Positions 48,709 to 57,645 of a stretch of 64,000 bases of DNA are shown here, in pieces. This stretch comes from Bradyrhizobium sp. ORS 285 (GTDB lineage: Bacteria; Pseudomonadota; Alphaproteobacteria; Rhizobiales; Xanthobacteraceae), in assembly GCF_900176205.1 (NCBI RefSeq), contig NZ_LT859959.1, forward strand, positions 5,787,001 through 5,851,000, read 5' to 3'. The translations under genes and the position numbers were made by a program. Below the pieces are notes generated by a model. The model was not told the DNA's origin. It saw only the letters and a list, made by a program, of their open reading frames with translations, and ran no database searches. Numbering within the stretch: the stretch's first letter is position 1; each line of letters begins with the position of its first letter.

Positions 48709-49655
48709 AGCTCGTGGACCTTGATGCGCGGATCAATCACCGCATAGAGCACGTCGACGACGAAGTTGACGATGATGACCATGGCGGCCAGCAGCATCAC
48801 GCAGTTACGGACGACGATGAGATCGCGATTGGCGATCGACTGAAAGATGAGACGGCCGAGGCCCGGCAGATAGAACACGTTCTCGATCACGATGGTGCCG
48901 GCCAGCAGATTGGCGAATTGCAGGCCCATCACGGTGAGCACCGGGATCATCGCGTTGCGCAGCACGTGCTGCCACAGCACCTCGCGCTTGCTCAGTCCCT
49001 TGGCGCGCGCGGTGCGCACGAAGTCCTCGCGCAGAACGTCGAGCACCGCCGAGCGCGTCACGCGCGCCAGGATGGCGGCCTGCACCACCGCGAGCGCTAC
49101 CGCGGGCAGCAGCAGCGAGCGCAAGCCGGGCCAGATGCCGTCCTCCCAGCCGGGGAAGCCGCCGGCCGACAGCCATTGCAGCTTCACCGCGAACAGCAGG
49201 ATCAAGAGGATCGCGAACCAGAAGTTCGGCAGCGCGATGCCGATCTGGGTCAGCGACATCACGCCGACATCGCCGATCCGATTGTGGTTGGCGGCCGTGT
49301 AGATGCCCGCCGCGAGCGCCAGAACCGTCGTGAGCGCCATCGCCATGATCGCGAGCGGAATGGTCATGGCGAGACGCTCGCGGATCAGCTCCGCCACCGG
49401 CGTGCCATAGGCATAGCTGTTGCCGAGATTGCCGGTGGCGAGCCCACCGAGCCATTGCAGGTAGCGCAGCGCCAGCGGCTGATCGAGCCCGAGCTTGATG
49501 GTCAGCGCCCTCACCGCATCGGGCGAGGCGTCCGCGCCCATCAGCATCTGCGCCGCGTTACCCGGCAGGGCATCAAGCACCAGGAAAATGATCAGCGACG
49601 CCCCGACCAGGGTCGCAAGCAAGGTCAGGCATCGCCGCAGCAGAAACACGCTCAT
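48705..49655 (-). CDS. oligopeptide-type ABC transporter permease (OppB-like)
   Basis: 316 aa, first gene of the minus-strand operon. N-terminal LLRRCLTLLATLVGASLIIF span, LPGNAAQMLMG, and the EAA loop RTARAKGLSKREVLWQHVLRNA. Promoter lies in the 382-bp gap shared with the divergent beta-glucosidase gene. Confidence 0.93.
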   Translation of the reverse strand: MSVFLLRRCLTLLATLVGASLIIFLVLDALPGNAAQMLMGADASPDAVRALTIKLGLDQPLALRYLQWLGGLATGNLGNSYAYGTPVAELIRERLAMTIPLAIMAMALTTVLALAAGIYTAANHNRIGDVGVMSLTQIGIALPNFWFAILLILLFAVKLQWLSAGGFPGWEDGIWPGLRSLLLPAVALAVVQAAILARVTRSAVLDVLREDFVRTARAKGLSKREVLWQHVLRNAMIPVLTVMGLQFANLLAGTIVIENVFYLPGLGRLIFQSIANRDLIVVRNCVMLLAAMVIIVNFVVDVLYAVIDPRIKVHEL

Positions 49656-49801
49656 TCGAGCCGAAACTCCTCATTCTCGGCGGCCGCACGTTCTACAGCT
49701 TTGGCCCGGGATGCAAGCCCATTGCCTGCATGATCACCCCTCGCCGGCGCAGGACACTCGCATACGGGGCGCGGTATCTTGGGCCCCGTCTGCCTCCTCA
49801 C

Positions 49802-49888
49802 CGTCATGCCCGGGCTTGTCCCGGCCATCCACGTCGTCCGGCGTCCGCAGCTAGACGTGGATGCCCGGGACGAGCCCGGGCATGACGG
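49802..49888. repeat. dispersed hairpin repeat G
   Basis: CGTCATGCCCGGGCTTGTCCC on the left and its inverse GGGACGAGCCCGGGCATGACG on the right, with CCACGTC/GACGTGG inside. It is flanked by 16-bp direct repeats CGCCGGCGCAGGACAC at 49742-49757 and 49934-49949. The 49656-50037 gap holds this and no gene that I can support. Confidence 0.8.
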
Positions 49889-50037
49889 AGTAACAATCGC
49901 CGCGGCTCGTGCCGCCTCAATGTCATGGCCCATCGCCGGCGCAGGACACCGCCGAGCCGCTTGATCCCGGTCAACGGCGGGACGGCGGCGATCGGCAACA
50001 TGAGCCCGAACGCAGCAGTGCAAGGCTTTTTCCGATC

Positions 50038-51396
50038 ATGACCACACGTCCGAACTTCGTCTGGGGCGCCTCGACCTCGGCCTTCCAGATCGAAGGCGCT
50101 GCCCACGTTGACGGCCGCACCGACAGCATCTGGGACGTGTATCTGCGCGCGCCGGGCCGCATCAAAGGCAGTGAGACCGCGGAGGTCGCTTGCGACCATT
50201 ACCATCGCTATGCCGAGGACGTCGCGCTAATGCGCGCGCTTGGCCTCAACGCCTATCGGTTCTCGATCGCCTGGCCGCGCGTGCTGCCGCAAGGGCGCGG
50301 CGCGGCCAACGAGGCCGGCCTCGCCTTCTACGACCGGCTGATCGATGCGCTGCTCGCCGCGGAGATAGAGCCCTGGCTTTGCCTCTACCACTGGGACCTG
50401 CCCCAGGCGCTGGAGGCGCTCGGCGGCTGGCAGAACCGCGACATCGCAGGCTGGTTCGCCGACTACACCGCGCTGGTGGCGCGACGCTATGGCGACCGGG
50501 TGAAGCGCTTCGCCACCTTCAACGAGCCCTGCGTGTTCACGCTGTTCGGCTACGGACTCGGCTGGCATGCCCCGGGGATCGCCGACAAGGCGGCGCTGCA
50601 CAAGGCCATCCACCACGTCAATCTCAGCCATGGCCGCGCCGTCGACGTGCTGCGCAAGGATGTCGCGGGCGCCTCGATCGGCGCGATCCACAATCGCCAG
50701 CCTTGCTATCCCTGCTCGGCCAATCCCGCCGACGCCGCCGCGGCGCTGCGGCTCGCGGCCTATTGGAACGACGCTTTCCCGTTTCCGCAGGCCTTCGCCA
50801 GCTATCCGCCGGCGCTGCTCGATGCCATCGCGCCCTATGTCATGCCGGGCGACATGGCCCAGATCGCGCGTCCCATCGACTGGTTCGGGCTGAACCATTA
50901 TTCGCCGCATTACGTCAGGGCCGACACCGACCTGATCGGCGCCGCCTTCGGTCCCGCGCCGGACACCGTGCCGCGCAGCGCGATCGGCTGGCCTGTCGTG
51001 CCGGATGCGTTCCGCGACACGCTGCTGGATATCCACCAGCGGTTCCAATTGCCGATCTATGTGCTGGAAAACGGTACGGCCGCCAATGACGTGCTCGATG
51101 CCGCGGGCCAGATCCAGGACCACGACCGGATCGGCTATCTCAAGGCCTATACCGCGGCGATGGAACAGGCGATCGCCGCCGGCGCCGACGTGCGCGGCTA
51201 TTTCGTCTGGTCGCTCTTGGATAATTTTGAGTGGGGGGCGGGCTATTCGCAGCGCTTCGGCATTGTCTATGTCGATCACGCCACGCAGCGCCGCATTCCC
51301 AAGGCATCGGCACGGTGGTATGCGGACATGATTGCGGGCCACCGGAACTCCCATGACCCGGCAGGCCGCACAACCGGGCGGAAGACTGAGGGATGA
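50038..51396 (+). CDS. beta-glucosidase, glycoside hydrolase family 1
   Basis: Retaining beta-glycosidase (452 aa), apparently cytoplasmic with no signal peptide. It has the N-terminal FVWGASTSAFQIEGA, acid/base TFNEP, and nucleophile in YVLENGTA, where the usual T/S before ENG is Leu. WSLLDNFEWGAGYSQRFGIVYVD is the aglycone-site region. It releases glucose from beta-glucosides for the glucokinase gene that overlaps it by ATGA. Ribosome site is weak before the ATG at 50038. Confidence 0.95.
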   Translation: MTTRPNFVWGASTSAFQIEGAAHVDGRTDSIWDVYLRAPGRIKGSETAEVACDHYHRYAEDVALMRALGLNAYRFSIAWPRVLPQGRGAANEAGLAFYDRLIDALLAAEIEPWLCLYHWDLPQALEALGGWQNRDIAGWFADYTALVARRYGDRVKRFATFNEPCVFTLFGYGLGWHAPGIADKAALHKAIHHVNLSHGRAVDVLRKDVAGASIGAIHNRQPCYPCSANPADAAAALRLAAYWNDAFPFPQAFASYPPALLDAIAPYVMPGDMAQIARPIDWFGLNHYSPHYVRADTDLIGAAFGPAPDTVPRSAIGWPVVPDAFRDTLLDIHQRFQLPIYVLENGTAANDVLDAAGQIQDHDRIGYLKAYTAAMEQAIAAGADVRGYFVWSLLDNFEWGAGYSQRFGIVYVDHATQRRIPKASARWYADMIAGHRNSHDPAGRTTGRKTEG

Positions 51397-52373
51397 GCGA
51401 GCGCGTTCTTCTGGGCGATATCGGCGGCACCAATGCGCGCTTCGCGCTGCTCGACGACGGGGTGATCTGCGACGTCGCGCATCTGAAGGTCGCCGATTTT
51501 CCGACCATCGCGGATGCGATCACCGACTTTCTGTCGCGCCATGCCGCCGGCGGCCCGCCCACCGCAGCCGTGCTCGACATCGCCGGCCCGATCGAGCGCA
51601 ACCGCGGCATGCTGACCAACTCGACCTGGGTGATCGACGGCGCCGAGCTGGCGGCGCGGTTCAATCTTCGCTCGGCGAAGTTGCTCAACGATTTCGAAGC
51701 CGTCGGCTGGTCCCTGCCCGCTCTGCATCCGGATGATCTGTTTCCGCTCGGCGGCCATGCGGCTGTCGATGGCGCGCCGATGCTGGTGATCGGTCCGGGC
51801 ACCGGGTTCGGTGCGGCCTGCTACCTCCCCAATGATGGCCGCGCGGCCGTCGCGGTCACCGAAGCCGGCCATGCGACCTTGCCGGCGACGACGGCGCGCG
51901 AGGCCACCGTGCTCGCCAAGATGCGCGAGCGCTTCGGCCATGTCTCGATCGAGCGCGCGCTGTCCGGCATGGGCCTCGAGAACGTCTATCAGGCGATCGC
52001 AGCAATCGACGGCGCGAGCGTGCCAATGCGAGACGCGGCCGCGATCACGCACGCCGCACTCGACGGCAGCTGCGCCACGAGCCGCGCCACGCTCGATATG
52101 TTCTGCGCCTGGCTCGGCGCCGTCGCCGGCAATCTGGCGCTGACGTTCTGCGCCCGCGGCGGCGTCTACATCGCCGGCGGCATTCCGCCGCGCTTCCCCG
52201 ATTATTTCGCCAAGTCCGATTTCCGCCGGCAGTTCGAGAGCAAGGGCCGCTACGACAGTTATCTGCGCCCGATCCCGGTGCATCTCGTCACCAAGCCTGA
52301 TATCAGCTTCCTCGGCCTCAAATCCTTCTACGAGTCCGGCATCACTGCGAGCGGCGGGTCCTCCGCAACCTGA
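51393..52373 (+). CDS. glk: glucokinase
   Basis: ATP-dependent glucokinase (326 aa) of the bacterial Glk type. LGDIGGTNARFALLDDG is the phosphate-binding start, NDFEAVGWSLP carries the catalytic Asp, and VIGPGTGFGAAC and the late FCARGGVYIAGGIPPRF segment follow. It would phosphorylate glucose released by the GH1 enzyme whose gene precedes it; pfkB begins 3 bp later. Confidence 0.95.
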   Translation: MSERVLLGDIGGTNARFALLDDGVICDVAHLKVADFPTIADAITDFLSRHAAGGPPTAAVLDIAGPIERNRGMLTNSTWVIDGAELAARFNLRSAKLLNDFEAVGWSLPALHPDDLFPLGGHAAVDGAPMLVIGPGTGFGAACYLPNDGRAAVAVTEAGHATLPATTAREATVLAKMRERFGHVSIERALSGMGLENVYQAIAAIDGASVPMRDAAAITHAALDGSCATSRATLDMFCAWLGAVAGNLALTFCARGGVYIAGGIPPRFPDYFAKSDFRRQFESKGRYDSYLRPIPVHLVTKPDISFLGLKSFYESGITASGGSSAT

Positions 52374-52376
52374 TCA

Positions 52377-53315
52377 ATGAGCGACATCATCACGATCACG
52401 CCGAACCCGGCGGTCGACGTGTCGACGACGGTCGAGACCATCGTGCCGGTGGCGAAGCTGCGCGGTAGCACGCAGCGGCGCGATCCCGGCGGCGGCGGCA
52501 TCAATGTCGCCCGTGTGATCACCCGGCTTGGCGGCGACGTGACGGCGCTCTATCCGGTCGGCGGCCCGACGGGAGTGCTGCTGAAGCAGTTGGTCGAGAA
52601 TGAGGGCGTCACCAGCCGCACCTGGACAACGGCCGAGGACACGCGCGAGGACTTCTTCGTCCAGGAGCGCAGCACCGGCCAGCCCTATCGCTTCATCCTG
52701 CCGGGCCCGACTCTCAGCGAGGCCGAATGGCAGGCCGGGCTCGCGCTCGTGAGCGCGCTCGATCCGTTTCCGCGCTTCGTGATCGGCAGCGGCAGCCTGC
52801 CGCGCGGCGTGCCGGCCGACTACTACGCGCGCGTCTCAGCAATTGCGCGGGCGCGTGGCGCGCAATTCATTCTCGACACCTCCGGCCCGGCGCTGGCCGC
52901 GGCTGTCGCCAGCGGCGTCGATCTGATCAAGCCGTCGCTGCGCGAGATGCATGAGCTCGTCGGCGGCGAGCTGCCGGATGCGACGGCCTGGGAAGCCGCG
53001 GCGCGCATGCTGGTCACGACTGGCAAGGCCAGAATCGTGGCGCTGACGATGGGCCATCTCGGCGCGCTGGTCGTGACAGCGGAGCGCGTCCTGCGCGCGC
53101 AGCCCTTGCGGATGGTGCCGATCAACGCGGTCGGCGCCGGCGACAGCTTTCTTGGCGCGCTGGTGGCCAAGCTTGCCGCTAATGCATCGCTCGACGAAGC
53201 GTTCCGCTTCGCGGTGGCGGCGGGTGCGGCCGCGCTGCTGCGCACGGGCACCGCCCTGTCCGACCCCGCCGACATCACCCGTCTGCTGCCTGACGTGCAG
53301 CTTCAGACCGCCTGA
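52377..53315 (+). CDS. PfkB-family phosphofructokinase
   Basis: 312 aa ribokinase-like kinase. ITITPNPAVDVSTTVE and the PGGGGINVARVITRLGG segment match the Pfk2/1-phosphofructokinase type, and INAVGAGDSFLGALVAKL is the C-terminal signature with catalytic Asp. Whether it uses fructose-6-phosphate, fructose-1-phosphate or tagatose-6-phosphate cannot be told. It ends inside the 3' end of the convergent SbmA-like gene (41-bp overlap). Confidence 0.9.
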   Translation: MSDIITITPNPAVDVSTTVETIVPVAKLRGSTQRRDPGGGGINVARVITRLGGDVTALYPVGGPTGVLLKQLVENEGVTSRTWTTAEDTREDFFVQERSTGQPYRFILPGPTLSEAEWQAGLALVSALDPFPRFVIGSGSLPRGVPADYYARVSAIARARGAQFILDTSGPALAAAVASGVDLIKPSLREMHELVGGELPDATAWEAAARMLVTTGKARIVALTMGHLGALVVTAERVLRAQPLRMVPINAVGAGDSFLGALVAKLAANASLDEAFRFAVAAGAAALLRTGTALSDPADITRLLPDVQLQTA

Positions 53316-54465
53316 CGTCCACCTCGGCGACATCGTTCAGCAGGTCGAGTGACAACAACAATCCGCCGACGCGCTCCAGCGACGACATCCAGTCGGCGAC
53401 GCGGCTGTAATTGTCGACCAGCCAGTTGAACGAGCCCTGCACCAGCGTAAAGGCCGCGGCCGCCTGTGTCAGCTCGCCGAGCGACATCTCGTTGCTCAGG
53501 AACTTCGGCGCGCACAGCACGAGCCCGATGATCGGCGCGAGCAGCGAGTTGGTATGTGAGACCAGCGTCATGCGCATCAATCGCCAGCACAGCCGCCGCC
53601 ACTGCCGGATCGTGCGATCGAGCGCCTGCCACAGCGCGGCGATGACGCCGCGCGTGTCGTCCTTCGGCGAAACACCTTCCCCGATGTCGCGCAGCAGATG
53701 CGCCGCGGTGATCAGCTCCGATTCAGCCTGGTTCTTGACCTGGATGACGCGTGTCAGCGGCGACCCCACCCACAGCATCGCACCGGTGACGAGCCCGGAA
53801 TAGACCGCGACGCTGACGACGAGATAGCCGGGAATCCAGACATGGTAGCCGGCGAAGCTGAAGCCGATGGGACCTCCGACCTGCCAGAGCACCTGGAGGA
53901 AGATGATGGCCGTCAGAAGCGAGGAGATGACGTTGACGGCGAAGTCGACCGGCGCATCGGTCGCGATACGCACGTCCTCGGCAATACGATACTCGGGAAT
54001 CTTCTGATCACCCTGCACCAAGGCCAGCCGCGCATAGCGGTCGTTCTCGATCCAATAGTCGATCACCTTGGCCGCCAGCCATTGCCGCCAATTGCGCTGC
54101 ATGGCCATGCGGCCCCAGACGGACGCCACCGCCAGGGCCACGCTGGCGAGACACAGCGGCGCAAGCAGCATGGCCTGCTCGCGCAGGCGCGCCGGGTCAC
54201 GGCCCTCCAGCGCATTGAAGAAATCCCTGTTCCAAGTGTTGAAGCGGAACTGCACGTAGAGCTGCAGCATGACGATGCCGACGAGAATGGCGCAGAGCAG
54301 CCAGACCCGCCATGCCGGCCATCCGCACCAGAAATTCCGCGCCGTCAGCCAGAACCGCGACCATTCGCGATTGCTGTCCTCATTGTCGTCCTCGGACAGG
54401 CCGGCGGAGCGGAGGTCGTCGGGCTCATCGGCAGCGAACGGATCTCGCCGGGGAACTTTTGTCAT
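53275..54465 (-). CDS. SbmA/BacA-like membrane protein
   Basis: 396 aa integral membrane protein with about six to seven spans. SRFWLTARNFW, LYVQFRFNTWNRDFFNALEGRD, WRQWLAAKVIDYWIENDRYAR, NPEYR-like KIPEYRIAEDVR and NSLLAPIIG recall the SbmA/BacA peptide-transporter family. The SbmA/BacA group lacks an ATPase domain and this one also ends before any Walker motif. In Bradyrhizobium and other rhizobia BacA-like transporters matter for response to host antimicrobial peptides; that role for this copy is inference. It overlaps the pfkB-type gene at its 3' end. Confidence 0.82.
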   Translation of the reverse strand: MTKVPRRDPFAADEPDDLRSAGLSEDDNEDSNREWSRFWLTARNFWCGWPAWRVWLLCAILVGIVMLQLYVQFRFNTWNRDFFNALEGRDPARLREQAMLLAPLCLASVALAVASVWGRMAMQRNWRQWLAAKVIDYWIENDRYARLALVQGDQKIPEYRIAEDVRIATDAPVDFAVNVISSLLTAIIFLQVLWQVGGPIGFSFAGYHVWIPGYLVVSVAVYSGLVTGAMLWVGSPLTRVIQVKNQAESELITAAHLLRDIGEGVSPKDDTRGVIAALWQALDRTIRQWRRLCWRLMRMTLVSHTNSLLAPIIGLVLCAPKFLSNEMSLGELTQAAAAFTLVQGSFNWLVDNYSRVADWMSSLERVGGLLLSLDLLNDVAEVDVRRSEAARQAADG

Positions 54466-54570
54466 GGGATCATCTAAAAAGGCCCGACGGCCTGCCGCTT
54501 GATCTTGCGCAAGTCGGCTGCCGCGCGACGCGACAAACTACGGTCTGCGCTGCGATGCGGGAGACAGGCC

Positions 54571-57006
54571 ATGACGGCATCCGGGTACATCCGCTGGTTC
54601 AAGGATCTTCGGATCGAGGACGTGCCGGAGGTCGGCGGCAAGACGGCCTCGCTCGGCGAGCTGTATTCCGCGCTGACCGCGCAGGGCGTGCGCGTGCCCA
54701 ACGGCTTTGCGCTGACGGCCGCGAGCTATCGTGATGCGCTGCGGGCTGATGGCGCCGACGATGAGCTCCGCAGGCTGCTCGCCGGCCTCGACAAGCGCCG
54801 CATCGCCGATCTCGCCAGGCGCGCCGCCAAAGCGCGCGCCATCGTCTTCGAAGCCACCGATCGTGAGGACCTGCGGCACGAGGTGGCGAAGGCCTATAAG
54901 CAGCTCGAGCAGGAATATGGCCGGGGCGTCGCCGTCGCCGTGCGCAGCTCGGCCACGGCGGAGGACCTGCCGAATGCGAGCTTTGCCGGCCAGCACGAGA
55001 GCTTTCTCAACATCCGCGGTGCGAAGGATCTGTTCGAGACCTGCCGCCGCTGCTTCGCCTCGCTCTACACCGATCGCGCGATCTCCTACCGCATCGACAA
55101 CGGCTTTGCGCACGACAAGGTCGCGCTGTCGGTGGCCGTCATGAAGATGGTGCGCTCGGATCTCGGCGCCAGCGGCGTGATGTTCTCGCTCGACACCGAA
55201 AGCGGTTTTCGCGACGTCGCCTTCATCACTGGCGTCTATGGGCTCGGCGAGACCATCGTGCAGGGCGCGGTCGATCCCGACGAGTTCTACGTCCACAAGC
55301 CGACCTTCGCGGCCGGCTTCCGCAGCGTGCTGTCGCGCCGGTTGGGCGCCAAGACTAAACGGATGGTCTACGCCAAAGCGGGCGCGCGGGGCGCCACGAC
55401 GCGCATCGAGGCGACGCCGCCGGCCGAGCGCGCCAAATTCTGCATCGATGACACCGACGTGCTGGAGCTGGCGCAGGCGACGATCACCGTCGAGCAGCAC
55501 TACTCGCAGAAAGCCGGCCGGCCGACGCCGATGGACATCGAATGGGCCAAGGACGGCCGCGACGGCGCGCTCTACATCATCCAGGCGCGGCCGGAGACCG
55601 TGGCCTCGCAGCGCCGGCCGGAATCGGTCGAGACCTACGCGCTGAAGAAGGCCGGCCGGGTGCTGGCGACCGGACGTGCCGTCGGAGAGAAGATCGCAGC
55701 CGGCAAGATCCGCCTGATCCGCTCGTCGAAGGACCTGCGCGCGTTCAAGCCCGGCGAGGTGCTGGTGGCGGCGTCGACCAGCCCGGACTGGGAGCCGGTG
55801 ATGAAGACGGCGGCCGCGATCGTCACCGATCATGGCGGTCGCACCTGCCATGCCGCGATCATCGCCCGCGAGCTCGGCGTGCCCGCGGTGGTCGGCACCG
55901 AGGATTTCAGCAAGCGCGCCAAGACGGGAGCGGCCGTCACGGTGTGCTGCGCCGAGGGCGATGCCGGTCATGTCTATGACAGCGCCCTGCCCTTCGCGGT
56001 CGAGCGCCTCGCGATCGACAGGCTGGACAAGCCGCACACCCACATCATGGTCAATCTCGGCAATCCCGAGCTCGCCTTCAAGACCGCGCTGCTGCCGAAC
56101 GACGGCGTCGGCCTGGCGCGCATGGAGTTCATCATCAACCAGTCGATCGGCATCCATCCGATGGCGCTTGCCGCACCCAACAAGGTGAATTCGGCCAAGG
56201 ACCGCGCGACGATCAAGCGCCTCACGACGCGCTACAAGAAGCCGGCGGACTTCTTCGTCGAGCGGCTGTCCGAGGGCGTCGGCACCATTGCCGCCGCGTT
56301 CTATCCGCGTCCCGTGATCGTCAGGCTGTCGGACTTCAAGACCAACGAATATGCCAGCCTGATCGGCGGTGCCGATTTCGAGCCCAGGGAAGAGAACCCG
56401 ATGCTCGGCTTCCGCGGCGCGTCACGCTACGCGCACCCGGCCTACGCGGCCGGCTTCGCGCTGGAATGCGCGGCGCTGAAGCGCGTGCGCGATGCAATGG
56501 GACTCACCAACCTCAAGATCATGATCCCGTTCTGCCGCCGCGTCGAGGAGGCGCGCAAGGTGATCGCCGCGATGGCGGAGCATGGCCTCGTGCGCGGCGA
56601 GAACGGGCTCGAGATCTACATGATGTGCGAGATCCCGAACAACGTCATCCTGATCGATGAGTTCGCCAAGCATTTCGACGGCTTCTCGATCGGCTCCAAC
56701 GATCTCACCCAGCTCACCCTCGGCGTCGACCGCGACTCCGACATCGTCGCATTCGATTTCGACGAGCGCGATCCCGGGCTGCTTGCGATGCTCAAGCTCG
56801 CGATCGAGGGCGCGCATCGCAACCGCCGCCATGTCGGCATCTGCGGCGAGGCCCCGGCCAACTATCCGGACGTCGCGCGCTATCTCGCCGAGCTCGGCAT
56901 CGACTCCATCAGCGTGAATCCCGCGAGCGTCGTGCGCACGATGGAGATCGTCCGCGCTGCTGAGCAGCAGGTGGTCGCACGGACTCCGCAGGCGCTGGCA
57001 AGCTAG
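54571..57006 (+). CDS. ppsA: phosphoenolpyruvate synthase
   Basis: 811 aa. The ATP-grasp domain (about residues 15-340) has VGGKTASLGELYSAL, VAVRSSATAEDLPNASFAGQ and IIQARPETV. The phosphohistidine domain has THGGxTxHAA as DHGGRTCHAAIIARELGVPAVVG (about residues 415-440). The C-terminal PEP TIM barrel has MEFIINQ, NPMLGFRGASR, MIPFCRRVEEA and SIGSNDLTQLTLG. It makes PEP from pyruvate and ATP. The ATG at 54571 follows GGGAGA. Start of gluconeogenesis next to sugar-kinase genes suggests a local switch. Confidence 0.95.
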   Translation: MTASGYIRWFKDLRIEDVPEVGGKTASLGELYSALTAQGVRVPNGFALTAASYRDALRADGADDELRRLLAGLDKRRIADLARRAAKARAIVFEATDREDLRHEVAKAYKQLEQEYGRGVAVAVRSSATAEDLPNASFAGQHESFLNIRGAKDLFETCRRCFASLYTDRAISYRIDNGFAHDKVALSVAVMKMVRSDLGASGVMFSLDTESGFRDVAFITGVYGLGETIVQGAVDPDEFYVHKPTFAAGFRSVLSRRLGAKTKRMVYAKAGARGATTRIEATPPAERAKFCIDDTDVLELAQATITVEQHYSQKAGRPTPMDIEWAKDGRDGALYIIQARPETVASQRRPESVETYALKKAGRVLATGRAVGEKIAAGKIRLIRSSKDLRAFKPGEVLVAASTSPDWEPVMKTAAAIVTDHGGRTCHAAIIARELGVPAVVGTEDFSKRAKTGAAVTVCCAEGDAGHVYDSALPFAVERLAIDRLDKPHTHIMVNLGNPELAFKTALLPNDGVGLARMEFIINQSIGIHPMALAAPNKVNSAKDRATIKRLTTRYKKPADFFVERLSEGVGTIAAAFYPRPVIVRLSDFKTNEYASLIGGADFEPREENPMLGFRGASRYAHPAYAAGFALECAALKRVRDAMGLTNLKIMIPFCRRVEEARKVIAAMAEHGLVRGENGLEIYMMCEIPNNVILIDEFAKHFDGFSIGSNDLTQLTLGVDRDSDIVAFDFDERDPGLLAMLKLAIEGAHRNRRHVGICGEAPANYPDVARYLAELGIDSISVNPASVVRTMEIVRAAEQQVVARTPQALAS

Positions 57007-57033
57007 GACGCGGCGCAGCGCCGGAGCGCGTCG

Positions 57034-57336
57034 TCAATGGTTGCGCGGGCAGGGATCGTCCGTTGGCGCGCTGCCATCGTTGCGGTCGCAGACATCGGCA
57101 ATGGCGCGCTCGGCCTCGGCAATAAGCTGGCGGATGGGACGCGACTGCTCGCTCGGAACGGCATGCCCGTCGGGCCTGGCAAGCTCGTCGAGCCGATCCA
57201 GGATTTGCCGCCACGCATCGAGCGTACGCCTGAGCTGCACGAGCTGGATCGCGACCGCCATCTCGAGTGCGATGTCGATCCGCTTCGCGCGCGCGATCCG
57301 CGCTGCCGCCGTCGGGAATGGGATGATGTCGGCCAA
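57034..57336 (-). CDS. short helical protein, TTG start
   Basis: 100 aa if it starts at the TTG at 57336, which has GGAG 5 nt upstream and gives the ADIIPFP beginning often seen on small Bradyrhizobium proteins. The body is one or two amphipathic helices (ALEMAVAIQLVQLRRTLD, ILDRLDELARP, IRQLIAEAERAIADVCDRN). No membrane segment. It is convergent with ppsA, 27 bp away. Function unknown. Confidence 0.6.
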   Translation of the reverse strand: MADIIPFPTAAARIARAKRIDIALEMAVAIQLVQLRRTLDAWRQILDRLDELARPDGHAVPSEQSRPIRQLIAEAERAIADVCDRNDGSAPTDDPCPRNH

Positions 57337-57645
57337 CGGCGCTCCATGACATGCCCTGCAGCACGGCTGCCGATCCACCGAATGTGAACGGCCGCCTGCT
57401 CCGCATAGCCGCATTCTCCGTTGAAGCGGCCCAGGCCAGATTGCGGCGCATTGTCGTCAGTGAGCTTAAAGAACCCTGTACTTTCGCCGCCCGTGGAACT
57501 CCGGGCGACCGCACGCGTGCGATCAGAACCCGTAGGCTTTCGGGAATGACATCACTCGATTGTCATCGTTGCAGACCATGCTGGTGCCGCCACACCGTCA
57601 TGACGTGTAGCAATGATCATCGCCCCGCATCCCACAAGGGCCACG
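57337..57645. other. 309-bp gap with no gene supported
   Basis: No convincing frame, terminator or clear palindrome. A GGAAC-N16-CGTG resembles an EcfG promoter at 57495-57519 on the plus strand, but it would point at the 3' end of the deacetylase-like gene, so I do not call it. Confidence 0.5.

Noticed and set aside
54538..56157. 539-aa open frame on the minus strand
   Set aside because: Antisense to ppsA, which has all its domains in order.
57495..57519. GGAAC-N16-CGTG as an EcfG promoter
   Set aside because: The -10 half is off consensus and it points at the 3' end of a convergent gene.
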